DNA of 64,000 bases from Nocardia asteroides (GTDB lineage Bacteria; Actinomycetota; Actinomycetes; Mycobacteriales; Mycobacteriaceae), in the NCBI GenBank assembly GCA_019930625.1, contig CP082844.1:6696001-6760000 (forward strand), read 5' to 3'. The position numbers were made by a program, and so were the translations under genes. Each line of letters starts with the position of its first letter. The first letter of the stretch is position 1. The notes beneath the pieces are model-generated. The model had not been told where the DNA came from, searched no databases, and was given only the letters and a program-made list of their open reading frames with translations. This document shows positions 37,269-44,982 of this stretch, piece by piece.

Positions 37269-37514
37269 CTAGAAGTTTCCCCGAGCGATCTCCCGCAACG
37301 CGTCCTTCTCCAGCTCGGCATCGGCCAGCAACCGCTCGAGCCGGGCGTTCTGCTCCCGCAACTCCTTGAGCTCTTTGGCGGCGTCGGTGTCCATTCCGCC
37401 GTACTGGCGCCGCCAGTTATACAACGTGGCCGCAGAGATCCCCAGCTCAGCGGCGATCTCCTCGCCCGAAGCCCCGGCAGCAGCCAACTCGTCGGCACGG
37501 CGCAGCTTCCGCAC
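37269..37514 (-). CDS. IS3-family transposase OrfA (HTH)
   Basis: The small OrfA (81 residues from the internal GTG at 37514; the frame continues upstream as ESRKRHSAEEI). It has the HTH GEEIAAELGISAATLYNWRR followed by a leucine-zipper helix (KELKELREQNARLERLLADA), the usual DNA-binding and multimerisation parts of IS3 OrfA. Homologous OrfA proteins begin around the MxESRKRHSAEE position, so this copy has probably lost its native start at the IS110 boundary. Confidence 0.8.
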   Translation of the reverse strand: MRKLRRADELAAAGASGEEIAAELGISAATLYNWRRQYGGMDTDAAKELKELREQNARLERLLADAELEKDALREIARGNF

Positions 37515-37557
37515 GATCTCTTCCGCGGAATGCCGCTTACGACTCTCAATGATCTTG

Positions 37558-38772
37558 TCAAGCCGCAGCAGCGACGGGATTCGGTGAATCGAGCACGAAT
37601 TCTCGTCCGTCGCGTAGCAATGCCCACAGCACGTCGACCAGGCGGCGGGCCAGCGCCATCAGTGCTTGGGGGTGGATCCGTCGTTCGGCGCGCTTTCGGT
37701 CGTAGAACTGCCGTGACGGGCCGTTTTCCACGCGCAGGCTTGATAACGCTGCGAGGTAGAACACGCGGCGCATGCGGCGGTTGTAACGCGTCGGGCGCCG
37801 CAGATTCCCGCTGACGCGACCGGAGTCACGCGGTACCGGGACCAGACCGGCATAACTGGCCAAACGCCCGGCGGAGCCGAATGTTGCCAGGCTGCCGCCG
37901 GTTTCGACGAGGAAATCGGCACCGAGGCCGGCACCCATTCCGGGCAGGGACTCGATGATCCGCGCCCACGGGTGAGCGCGAAACCGCTTCGCGATCAGCT
38001 TGTCGGTGTCCTTGATCTCCCGATCCAGATCGAGCAGCTTACCGGCGATGCGCTTGACCAGCACGGCCGCGTCTGCCTCGCCCGGCACTGCGATATCCTG
38101 CACGTTCGCGACGGCCACGGCAGTCGAAGCCAGCTTGGAAACCCTCGAGGGCCGCACGCCATTCTGACTCAAATGAGTTGTGACACCGTCAATTCCGGCG
38201 GCCATGATCTCGGACGGGGTGCACAACGCCGACACCAGAATCAGCGGGCCGCGGTTGGAATAGTCGAACGCAGCCTCAAGCACCGGAAAGATCGATCCCA
38301 ACACCGCACGCAGACGGTTGACCCCTGCGACCCAGTCCGACATCAGATCTGCCCGATATCGCGTCAGCTGGGTCAGCCCGGCCACAAGCTCTTCGGGCAT
38401 CGCGACCTCGGCCAAATCCCTACGCATGCGGGCGGTCTCGGCGATCACCCGTGCATCCCTGGCATCGGTCTTTCCCTCGCCGCGGAACCCGCGACTCATG
38501 GCGTTCACGACGCTACCCGGCACATAAACAACTGCCTGACCAGCGTTCAGCAACACGGTGAGCAGCATCAATGACAACGGGCCGGTCAAGTCGACCGCCC
38601 ACCGCACGCTTCGTGCGGCGCTGCCCGAACGGGCAACCAACTGTTCGATCGCGCGTTGGTCGTTGCCGAATCTCTGACTGAACACCACCTCACCAGCGGC
38701 GTCGACCGCACACGCATGATGCGATCGCTTGCCGACATCGATCCCGACCCAGATCTCCGGGCGCTCGGCCAC
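37558..38772 (-). CDS. IS110-family transposase (DEDD recombinase)
   Basis: A 404-residue IS110 transposase. The N-terminal RuvC-like domain shows WVGIDVGKRSHHACAVDAAG and later DARDARVIAETARMRRDL. The C-terminal Tnp20 domain has IESLPGMGAGLGADFLVET, FGSAGRLASYAGLVPVPRDS and LRRPTRYNRRMRRVFYLAAL with the expected serine environment. IS110 enzymes move DNA through a Holliday-like intermediate guided by a structured RNA from the non-coding end of the element. Length is normal for the family, and the frame is intact. Confidence 0.92.
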   Translation of the reverse strand: MAERPEIWVGIDVGKRSHHACAVDAAGEVVFSQRFGNDQRAIEQLVARSGSAARSVRWAVDLTGPLSLMLLTVLLNAGQAVVYVPGSVVNAMSRGFRGEGKTDARDARVIAETARMRRDLAEVAMPEELVAGLTQLTRYRADLMSDWVAGVNRLRAVLGSIFPVLEAAFDYSNRGPLILVSALCTPSEIMAAGIDGVTTHLSQNGVRPSRVSKLASTAVAVANVQDIAVPGEADAAVLVKRIAGKLLDLDREIKDTDKLIAKRFRAHPWARIIESLPGMGAGLGADFLVETGGSLATFGSAGRLASYAGLVPVPRDSGRVSGNLRRPTRYNRRMRRVFYLAALSSLRVENGPSRQFYDRKRAERRIHPQALMALARRLVDVLWALLRDGREFVLDSPNPVAAAA

Positions 38773-39000
38773 TCATCCACTCCCGTCGTCGCAATCCACG
38801 CCCATGGACACCCCGCCGGCAGGTCCCTAAACAGCGACGATCCGCAACAGCTCTCAATCAGCGGCCGGAGAGTCCAGGGCGGCAGGGCGGCAAGTCGCAA
38901 GAAGCCACAACGACAACATCCAGCACATCAGCCACACCCCACCGGCCCAGGCATCCGAAGACCGGCTCCGGACCCCTATCAACTTAGGGTCCTGCCATGG
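38773..39000 (-). mobile_element. Non-coding 5' end of the IS110 element; possible bridge RNA region
   Basis: This stretch lies directly upstream of the IS110 transposase and contains no gene I can defend. In the IS110 group the non-coding end upstream of the transposase encodes the bridge RNA that pairs with target and donor DNA. The right element boundary is not visible because IS110 elements lack classical inverted repeats, so the end near 39000 is approximate. A GGCCAGAAGGGACACTGAG-type hairpin candidate (minus strand, near 39000-39050) lies close by. Confidence 0.3.
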
Positions 39001-39701
39001 TTCTCAGTGTCCCTTCTGGCCCCTCACCAGGGCCAACAGGACTCTAAATCCGGGCGGTCTCATTCACCGGGGACAGGCCACATGCAGCGTTCGACAGGAG
39101 GCCAGGTGCATAAGAAACGTCTTCTGCGCCAGCGGCTCCGTCCCGAGCTCGTCATCGAAATGTGCATCGACACTCGGGGAGAGTTCGCTCTGGTCACACC
39201 GGAGCATGAGAATGGCGCGAAGAAGGGCCACAGCGTCGGCCAGGACGCGCTGCCTCGGGCACGACAGGGTGTTCCTGGGAATCCACCAGAGCCTGTCGGC
39301 GGAACGTGATTGGCGTTCCGTTGACAGAGCCGAGATCAGCACCGCCTCCTGCTAGTTGAGCCTGCCGAGGAGCAATTCGAGGAGGGAGCCGATCTGTATT
39401 TGCCAAGACAGCGCACTGACTAGCGGCACCAGGTGACAGGAGTCAGAAGGCACCGCCTCACAGCGGAGACTTCTCTTACAGGTCAGGCACGGTCACCGTG
39501 CGTTTTAGGCTGCGTGCCGCGACCAGACTCCCCATCTGGACTCGAACCAGGAACCTGCCGTTTGGCATTCGGCTGGCCGTCGAAAGCTGGGGCCAATCTG
39601 GGGCCACACGCTATGCGCGGCCGAGAACGACCAGCACGTTTGGAATGTTGCCGCATGCTCGAATACCGGGTTTGACGTGTGCAAATGACATTAGCCCAGA
39701 G
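39001..39701. other. Gene-poor stretch before the tRNA-Pro fragment
   Basis: No ORF here has convincing start, length and composition. One plus-strand frame from 39081 (VHKKRLLRQRLRPELVIEM) is protein-like for about 40 codons. A copy of a 25-base sequence shared with 32271-32295 lies at 39058-39082. The part near 39530-39575 looks like a minus-strand tRNA 3' end. Confidence 0.3.
39528..39575 (-). tRNA. Possible tRNA 3'-half fragment
   Basis: On the minus strand a T-arm-like sequence (CTGG stem, TTCGAGT loop, CCAG stem) is followed by ATGGGGAG, as at a tRNA 3' end. No matching 5' acceptor strand was found upstream, so this is at best a fragment left by an integrated element. The call rests on the T-arm pattern alone. 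Confidence 0.25.
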
Positions 39702-39743
39702 CTGGGGGTCAAGTGGTCGCAGGTTCAAATCCTGTCAGCCCGA
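39702..39743 (+). tRNA. 3' half of tRNA-Pro(GGG); probable attachment-site duplicate
   Basis: The sequence runs from the anticodon loop (CTGGGGGTCAAG) through the variable region, a T-arm GCAGG-TTCAAAT-CCTGT and the acceptor 3' strand CAGCCCG plus discriminator A. This matches the 3' half of an actinobacterial tRNA-Pro(GGG). The 5' half is absent immediately upstream, so it is not a working gene. Such 3' duplicates mark the far end (attR) of elements integrated into a tRNA gene. The intact tRNA-Pro would be expected left of this window, with the defence island between. Confidence 0.75.
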
Positions 39744-39751
39744 CAGACGAG

Positions 39752-39787
39752 AAAGCCCCTCTGACCAGCGTCGGAGGGGCTTTCTTC
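39752..39787. terminator. Hairpin terminator after the tRNA-Pro fragment
   Basis: Arms GAAAGCCCCTC and GAGGGGCTTTC form a long GC-rich stem around a short loop, followed on the plus strand by TTCATT and preceded by A-rich sequence in the other direction. It would end tRNA transcription rightwards and integrase transcription leftwards. Confidence 0.7.
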
Positions 39788-40215
39788 ATTCGCCGACCAC
39801 CCGCAGAGCGGGACCAGAACGGGACCGCAAGTGCTCGGAGAGCTTGTCACCGGCTCCGGTGATCTCTCGACGGTCCGAGTGGAGGTACCGCTCTGTGGTC
39901 CGGCTGTCGGCATGTCCGGCGATTTTCTGGAGCACGTGCAGGCTCACCCCGGCATCGGCCATCCACGTCAGTCCGGTGTGCCGGAGATCGTGCCGCCGAA
40001 GGTGCTCGTAGCCGAGCTTGATCACGACCTCATCCCAATGGGTGGCATCCCGCAGCACGCCGGTAGCGATCCGTCCCCCACGCGGGCCGCGGAACAGCCG
40101 GGCATCGGGATTGTCGGTGCCAACGATCGCGATGCGCTGAGTAACCAATTGCCGAACTTCTTCGATCAGCGGAACGTAGCGCGCCCGGTTGCCCTTGGTG
40201 CCCTTGTCCTCCATG
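39786..40215 (-). pseudogene. Tyrosine recombinase (phage-type integrase), C-terminal remnant
   Basis: The minus-strand frame reads KGTKGNRARYVPLIEEVRQL, then RLFRGPRGG, HLRRHDLRHTGLTWMADAG, LQKIAGHADSRTTERYLHSD and a stop at 39786. The R-H-x-x-R box (RRHDLRHTG), the GHAD/H and the tyrosine in TERYLH are the catalytic residues of tyrosine recombinases. Homology stops upstream of about 40215, where the opposite strand turns into an ADP-ribosylglycohydrolase. The N-terminal arm-binding and core domains are missing, so it is dead. It sits right beside the tRNA-Pro fragment, as integrases of tRNA-targeting elements do. Confidence 0.8.
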
Positions 40216-40229
40216 CCGCCAGGAGAGGC

Positions 40230-41099
40230 AATCTCCCTTCCCGACAGTGGCGGTGGACCGACGACACCGAAATGGCCTGCACCGTGGTTACCGAGCTCTC
40301 CAGTCACGGTGGGATCGACCAGGATCGGCTTGCCGCCGCCTTCGCGCGACGGTTCGACCCGAGCCGTGACTACGGCTTCCTGGCGGTCGACACATTGCGG
40401 CGAATCCGGGACGGCGCGCACTGGCAGCACGCGGCCGGAGCCGTGTTCGATCACCAGGGTTCCTGTGGCAACGGTGCGGCCATGCGGGTCGCCCCGCTGG
40501 GCGCCTTCTACGCCGGTGATCCGGAAAGAGCTGCCGCCGAAGCGGTCCGGTCGGCACAGGTGACGCATATGCATCCCGAAGGCGTCCTCGGCGCAGTCGC
40601 GGTGGCGCTCGCCGCCGGTCAGGCCGCTCATGCCCGCCTGCTCGGAAGTCGGCCCACACCAGCGGAATTCATCACCGCCGTCCTCGACCGCCTCGACGAC
40701 GGTGACACCAACCGACTGATCCGCCGTGCGCGCACCCTGCTCGGCGCCTCCCCGCAGGAAGCCGCGGACGAACTCGGCAACGGATCGCTGGTCACCGCGC
40801 AGAACACGGTGCCGTTCACGATGTGGGTCGCGGCAACGCATCTGGATGACTACCCGGCCGCGATCACCACATGTATCGCGGCAGACGGAGATATCGACAC
40901 CACCAGCGCCATCGTCGGCGGGATCGTCGCCGCCTACACCGGCACCGGCCCTCGCCCCGATCCGATCACCGGGGTGCCACAAACCTGGCTCGCCGCACGA
41001 GAACCGTTGCCCGGCTGGTTCAACCCGATCCGCCGAACACGACGGCGCAAAAATTCTGCATCCGGCCGCGTTCGAAGATGGCTATCCAGCGCGTCGTGA
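40230..41099 (+). pseudogene. ADP-ribosylglycohydrolase family protein, N-terminus missing
   Basis: The plus-strand frame has the ADP-ribosylglycohydrolase motifs RQWRWTDDTEMACTVV (metal-binding T-D-D), QGSCGNGAAMRVAPLGAFYA, HPEGVLGAVAVALAAGQAAH and GDIDTTSAIVGGIVAAYTG (D-x-D-T-T), the last two-metal motif being intact. The family normally starts about 50-70 residues earlier with a GCLLGxAxGDALG segment. That segment is absent, because the upstream DNA is the integrase remnant on the other strand. The frame to the left (from 39831) is open by chance only. It removes ADP-ribose from proteins or DNA in intact relatives; here it is probably inactive. Confidence 0.75.
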
Positions 41100-41779
41100 G
41101 AACAACCAACGGTCGATCTCGTTGGTCGTCGGAAATTCAAGGATGTATGCGGCCGTCCGGCCACCCGTTGATCATGCCTGGCCGGATACACGGAATGCTT
41201 GGTTGGAGTGGAATCGTGGTTTCGGTGACGTCGACCGCATCGGGACCCTGGTACGTTCGACGTTGGGCGAGGACCGATTCCAGGCGGAGTACGCGCAGGG
41301 GATGTAAGCGAATCGCCAGTCCGACTGCCGAGATTTGCAGGACTGCGGTGGATCTCCGCCCGGGCTGCGCAGCTGGGCGTGGCCGATCGGAACGTCGTCG
41401 ACTCCGCAGTCCCCAGCACCCCACCGCCGCGGTCCTCGAGCTGCTCCGTGACTGGCCTAGAACGACTCAGGCCCACCAACTACTGTGCCGTGGCCGCCCT
41501 GGTGGCGAGATAAGTGGCAACGAGCCGTCAAGTGGGTCGGGTTGGGTGCGATGAACAGCGAGTCGGCGGCCAGATTGCCGATCACGTGCCAGGTCGGATA
41601 CGGTTGCCCGTCGACAAGAAGGCGACGGGTGCCGGGCTGAGCCCGTAGGTGTCAACTCCGGCCTAACCGTGACCCATCTCTTCCGGCTCAACCGTGACCC
41701 ACCCGAGCCCGACGGCGTCCGGTAATGCCGATTATGTGATGTTGTCGAGGCGCCGCGGCTGAGAGATCCCAGGGAGCGC
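41100..41779. other. Fragment zone with two unidentified coding scraps and IS21-like repeats
   Basis: A plus-strand frame from about 41060 to 41307 (SISLVVGNSRMYAAVRPPVD, then AWLEWNRGFGDVDRIGTLVR) looks like the end of a real protein. A minus-strand frame at 41459-41640 (RLLVDGQPYPTWHVIGNLAA, then DSLFIAP) looks like another. Neither has a start or a family I recognise. Two 20-base direct repeats lie at 41657-41676 and 41682-41701. Confidence 0.35.
41657..41701. repeat. Tandem 20-base repeats, IS21-like element end
   Basis: TCCGGCCTAACCGTGACCCA and TCCGGCTCAACCGTGACCCA follow each other with a 25-base period and differ by one swapped pair. Multiple short terminal repeats of this kind occur at the ends of IS21-family elements. 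No IstA or IstB gene remains. Confidence 0.45.
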
Positions 41780-42292
41780 TCAGCCCTCGCCGCCGAGGGT
41801 GAGCACGACCAGCGGCATGGGGCGGTCGACCTTGGACTGGAAGTCCGCCAGCAGTGGGTTGTTGGCCAGCACCCAGGCCACGAACTCGTCATAGTCCGCG
41901 CCTTCGAGCACCTTGCCGATCCCCTGGTAGGTCTTGCCCCGGAGCTCGATGGTGACCCGAGGATTCGCCTTGATGTTGTACCACCACGCCGGGTACTTGC
42001 CTTCCATGAACGAGCTCACGTACATGGTGTCGTCCCGGTACTGGGGCCCCAGCGGAGTCGTGTGCCGCTTGCCACTCTTGGCTCCCGTCGTGGTGAGCAG
42101 AATGAGGTCCACGCCCGCGTAAGCACCGCCCACCTTGCCCGAGTTCTCCCTGAACTCGTTGATCACATCATCGTTCCAGTTGGCGATGCTGCCCTCCTGG
42201 TCCCCCGCCTGGTTCCACGGCGCGTTCGGATCGTTGTAGTCGGTGATATCGGCCAGATCCAGCTGTCCTGCAGTCGATTCGGTTTCACTCAT
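41780..42292 (-). CDS. Deazaflavin (F420)-dependent nitroreductase family protein
   Basis: A 170-residue protein of the DDN/DUF385 family. The core has VNEF-like INEFRENSGKVGG, the cofactor loop LLTTTGAKSGKRHTTPLGPQ and the conserved AWWYNIKANPRVTIELRGKT. This beta-barrel fold binds F420 in mycobacterial relatives. I place the start at the ATG at 42292 (MSETESTAGQ) because the upstream extension to 42439 is arginine-rich and crosses a promoter-like palindrome. It appears monocistronic. F420 use is inferred from the family and from the actinomycete host. Confidence 0.85.
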   Translation of the reverse strand: MSETESTAGQLDLADITDYNDPNAPWNQAGDQEGSIANWNDDVINEFRENSGKVGGAYAGVDLILLTTTGAKSGKRHTTPLGPQYRDDTMYVSSFMEGKYPAWWYNIKANPRVTIELRGKTYQGIGKVLEGADYDEFVAWVLANNPLLADFQSKVDRPMPLVVLTLGGEG

Positions 42293-42319
42293 GATTCGAT
42301 TGTGTCGCGGAGATAGGAC

Positions 42320-42335
42320 AGTTAAGGTCCTAACT
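42320..42335. promoter_or_regulatory. Candidate operator upstream of the deazaflavin reductase gene
   Basis: AGTTAAGGTCCTAACT is an imperfect 16-base palindrome (12 of 16 symmetric) lying 28 bases upstream of the reductase start. It has the size and position of a MarR- or HxlR-type operator; no regulator gene is adjacent. Confidence 0.4.
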
Positions 42336-42461
42336 CGATCAAAGATTGTGACGCCTTCGCTCGCGATGGCGAAGGCGCATCTCACCCTCGGCACAGATTC
42401 ACCATCAGCGGGTTTTGGCCGGTGAGATGGCGTGATCACAAGAGCTGCCGTTGTCGGCTGG

Positions 42462-42812
42462 TCAGCGCGTCAGCCACCCGGCGAAGCATCGGGTCAGGAA
42501 GGGCATGATCACCCACACCATGGCCGCCACCGCGCCCGGCATGATGCAGGCCAGCCGTAGCGGTGCCGGGAAAGGTTGCAGCAGTGGAGCGGTGGTCGTG
42601 ACCAAGCCGGTGAGCATTGGGTAGAGACCGATCATGGTCAGTAGCCAGAACTTCCATTTCGCCGGATGGGCGTCGGCATCGCCCGTGCCGACCGCAGCAG
42701 CATTATCGGTGGCTGCCTGCGACCGGTCGTGTGCCGCCGACACCTCGCTGTGCGTGCGTTCCTTCGTATCGAGCACTTGATTCTCCTCGGCTCTTGCGTT
42801 ATCCGTTGTCAT
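42462..42812 (-). CDS. Small membrane protein with two C-terminal helices
   Basis: A 116-residue protein. The first 50 residues are polar and probably disordered. KWKFWLLTMIGLYPMLTGLV and RLACIMPGAVAAMVWVIMPF form two membrane helices, followed by LTRCFAGWLTR. This C-terminal segment resembles the membrane tail found at the end of some actinobacterial antibiotic-biosynthesis-monooxygenase-type proteins, but the enzymatic part is missing here. Function is unknown. Confidence 0.65.
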   Translation of the reverse strand: MTTDNARAEENQVLDTKERTHSEVSAAHDRSQAATDNAAAVGTGDADAHPAKWKFWLLTMIGLYPMLTGLVTTTAPLLQPFPAPLRLACIMPGAVAAMVWVIMPFLTRCFAGWLTR

Positions 42813-42857
42813 TGAGCAGACGAAGCGGCTAGCGCGACTGTGACATCGGTGAGCCTG

Positions 42858-44231
42858 CTACGTGTCGTTGCGCCAGTCCCGGTCCATGAGGTGGTGCACC
42901 CAGGCCGCCCGATCGAGCAGGGCCACATCGTCGCCAGCCGGCCGGGAAAGCAGAATCCCGGTGCGAGGGCCTTGCCGTGATGCGGGCACCGGCAGGGTGA
43001 TCCCGCAACTGCCCAGGTAGCTGAGCACCATGGTGGTGCGCAGAACAGTGGCATTGGCGGCGTCGTATCGAGCCGGGTCGGCCTGGAGGTCGGCGATGCG
43101 GGGCGGTGGTTGCCGCACGGTGGGACATAACAACATCGCGTCCCCGAGTTCGGCGGCGAAGGCCGCACGCAACCCGGGCATCGCGGTATAGACAGGGGCG
43201 ACGGAGGACGATGTGCACGCGTTGCTTCCGAGCCTGCGGCGGGTGGCGGGTTCGATCGGTGCGGTGGAATCGAGCCGATGTCCGTGCAGGCCGAAGGCTT
43301 CGGCGCCGACGATCGTCCCGTGAGTGTCCATCAGCCGCTGGGCCGCCACAAGCGACGGCAATTCGCGGACCTCGACCTCGGCGCCCGCGGCACGAAGTGC
43401 GGTGACAACGGCGTCGAAGTCGGAGTCGATCTCACCGTTGGCGTCCTCCGACCATTCCCCCGCCGGCACCACGAATCGCAGGGGGAGCGTGCGCTGGTTC
43501 GGCTCGGCGGGGCGGAGTACCCGCTCCATCATGACCAGGTCTTCGACAGTGGTGGCGAAGAAGCCGACGCTGTCGAGCGTCGCGGACAGGGGCGCGAAAT
43601 CGTGCGGGCCGTACCTGCCCGGACTGGCCCGGTAGCCGACGATGCCGCACAGCGCCGCGGGCACCCGCACAGATCCGGAGGTATCGGTACCCACCGCAAG
43701 GGGAACGATGCCGCGAGCGACCGCGACCGCCGACCCGGACGAGGATCCGCCCGGGATCAGCGCCGGGTCGAGTGGATTGGCGGGCGTGCCGAAGCAAAGG
43801 TTCATTCCGAGGCCGGAGAAGGCGAACTCGCTGAGATTGGTCTTGCCGACTGTGACCAGTCCGCTGTTGTGCGCCCGCCGCACGAGATGGCTGTCCATCG
43901 CGGCTGGTTCGTCGTGGAGGTGGCTTGCCGAGCCGCAGGTGGTGACGGTGCCCTGGACGTCGAAGAGGTCCTTCCACACGACGGGGACGCCGTCGAGGCG
44001 GCTGCGCAGAGCGCCGCGCACCGCGCGACGATCGCTGGCCTGGGCTTGGTAGTGGGCGCGTTCGGCGGTGAGGGTGATCATCACTGCGGCCGCATCGGGT
44101 TGCCGCGCACTGTGGATCGCAGTGGCGACCAGGTCAGCCGATGTGGTTTCGCCACGTTCACGGGCCCGCACCATGGCGGCGGCTGTGGTCGCGGCGGGTC
44201 TCGCTCGCGGACGGATACGCATGAAACCCAC
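42858..44231 (-). CDS. Amidase signature family hydrolase
   Basis: A 457-residue amidase. The Ser-cisSer-Lys triad is visible: DGVPVVWKDLFDVQG (Lys87), IPGGSSSGSAVAVARG (161-167) and GTDTSGSVRVPAALCG (nucleophile probably Ser187). Compared with allophanate hydrolase-type amidases, the length and the C-terminal ITLPVPASRQGPRTGILL segment fit. The start is GTG at 44231 or ATG at 44222. It is divergent from a DUF1989 gene across a 109-base gap. Together with the following catabolic genes and PucR it likely hydrolyses an amide or ureide intermediate. Confidence 0.88.
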   Translation of the reverse strand: MGFMRIRPRARPAATTAAAMVRARERGETTSADLVATAIHSARQPDAAAVMITLTAERAHYQAQASDRRAVRGALRSRLDGVPVVWKDLFDVQGTVTTCGSASHLHDEPAAMDSHLVRRAHNSGLVTVGKTNLSEFAFSGLGMNLCFGTPANPLDPALIPGGSSSGSAVAVARGIVPLAVGTDTSGSVRVPAALCGIVGYRASPGRYGPHDFAPLSATLDSVGFFATTVEDLVMMERVLRPAEPNQRTLPLRFVVPAGEWSEDANGEIDSDFDAVVTALRAAGAEVEVRELPSLVAAQRLMDTHGTIVGAEAFGLHGHRLDSTAPIEPATRRRLGSNACTSSSVAPVYTAMPGLRAAFAAELGDAMLLCPTVRQPPPRIADLQADPARYDAANATVLRTTMVLSYLGSCGITLPVPASRQGPRTGILLSRPAGDDVALLDRAAWVHHLMDRDWRNDT

Positions 44232-44340
44232 GCTATCCCGCCGCAGCTGTCACTGGAATGTGGAAACATCTATGTCAAAGCTAGAATACTGTGCATACAC
44301 ACATTTACACCGGCGGCTGTAGCTCGGTTGACTGAACACC

Positions 44341-44982
44341 ATGACAGCGTTGAGCTACCGGGAGCCGGTGACCGTGCCGGCCAGACAGGCCAGGGCGGTG
44401 ACCTTGCGAACCGGCGAGCGGTTGCGGATCACCGACCTCGACGGCGGCCAGGTGGGTGATGTCTTCGCCTACAACGCCGACGACATCACCGAGCACCACA
44501 GTGCCTCGCACACCCGCACCCACACCAGTCGACTCTTCCCCGCGCTCGGCGAATCCTTCGTCACCAATCGCCGCCGCCCGATCCTCACCTACCTGGCCGA
44601 CACCTCCCCCGGGGTGCACGACATGTTGATAGCCGCCTGCGACCCGGAACGCTATGCGGCATACGGAGACCCGGACCACGCCAGCTGCGCCGACAATCTG
44701 CGCCACGCCATGAGCGACCTCGGGTACCCGGCCCTGCCGACCATCCCGCAGCCGATCAATGTCTTCATGCGGATTCCCGTCACCGCCGGCGGAACCCTGT
44801 CGTGGCTGGAAGCCGCCACCGCGCCCGGCGACTCGATCACCTTGCGCGCCGAGATGGACTGCCTCGTAGTCGTCTCATCCTGCCCGCAGGACCACAACGT
44901 CATCAACGGAACTCGCCCCACCCCGCTCGCCCTGACCACCCTGCCCCCCAACCACGGAGGAGAAAACGATGATCACCACTGA
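44341..44982 (+). CDS. DUF1989 (urea carboxylase-associated) family protein
   Basis: A 213-residue DUF1989 protein with LRTGERLRITDLDGGQVGDV, the SHTRTHTSRLFPALGESFVTN stretch and DHASCADNLRHAM, PQPINVFMRI and DCLVVVSSCPQDHNVING. Members accompany urea carboxylase/allophanate hydrolase genes and are thought to process guanidine- or urea-type compounds; some are carboxyguanidine deiminase subunits. The stop region overlaps the next gene by 14 bases (the OYE start is at 44969). It sits beside an amidase gene, which supports a nitrogen-scavenging role. Confidence 0.85.
   Translation: MTALSYREPVTVPARQARAVTLRTGERLRITDLDGGQVGDVFAYNADDITEHHSASHTRTHTSRLFPALGESFVTNRRRPILTYLADTSPGVHDMLIAACDPERYAAYGDPDHASCADNLRHAMSDLGYPALPTIPQPINVFMRIPVTAGGTLSWLEAATAPGDSITLRAEMDCLVVVSSCPQDHNVINGTRPTPLALTTLPPNHGGENDDHH

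Larger units (their letters stand above)
36409..37556 (-). mobile_element. IS3-family insertion sequence, right end apparently truncated
   Basis: The element carries two consecutive minus-strand genes, orfA (37269-37514 and further upstream in frame) and orfB (36409-37245), the standard IS3 arrangement. I could not identify matching terminal inverted repeats. On the right the orfA frame stays open (IESRKRHSAEEIVRKLRRAD) up to the stop codon of the neighbouring IS110 transposase with no ATG, which suggests that the IS3 right end was lost when IS110 arrived. Confidence 0.75.

Noticed and set aside
39702..39743. A working tRNA-Pro gene
   Set aside because: Only the part from the anticodon onward is present; no 5' acceptor, D-arm or anticodon 5' stem was found upstream.
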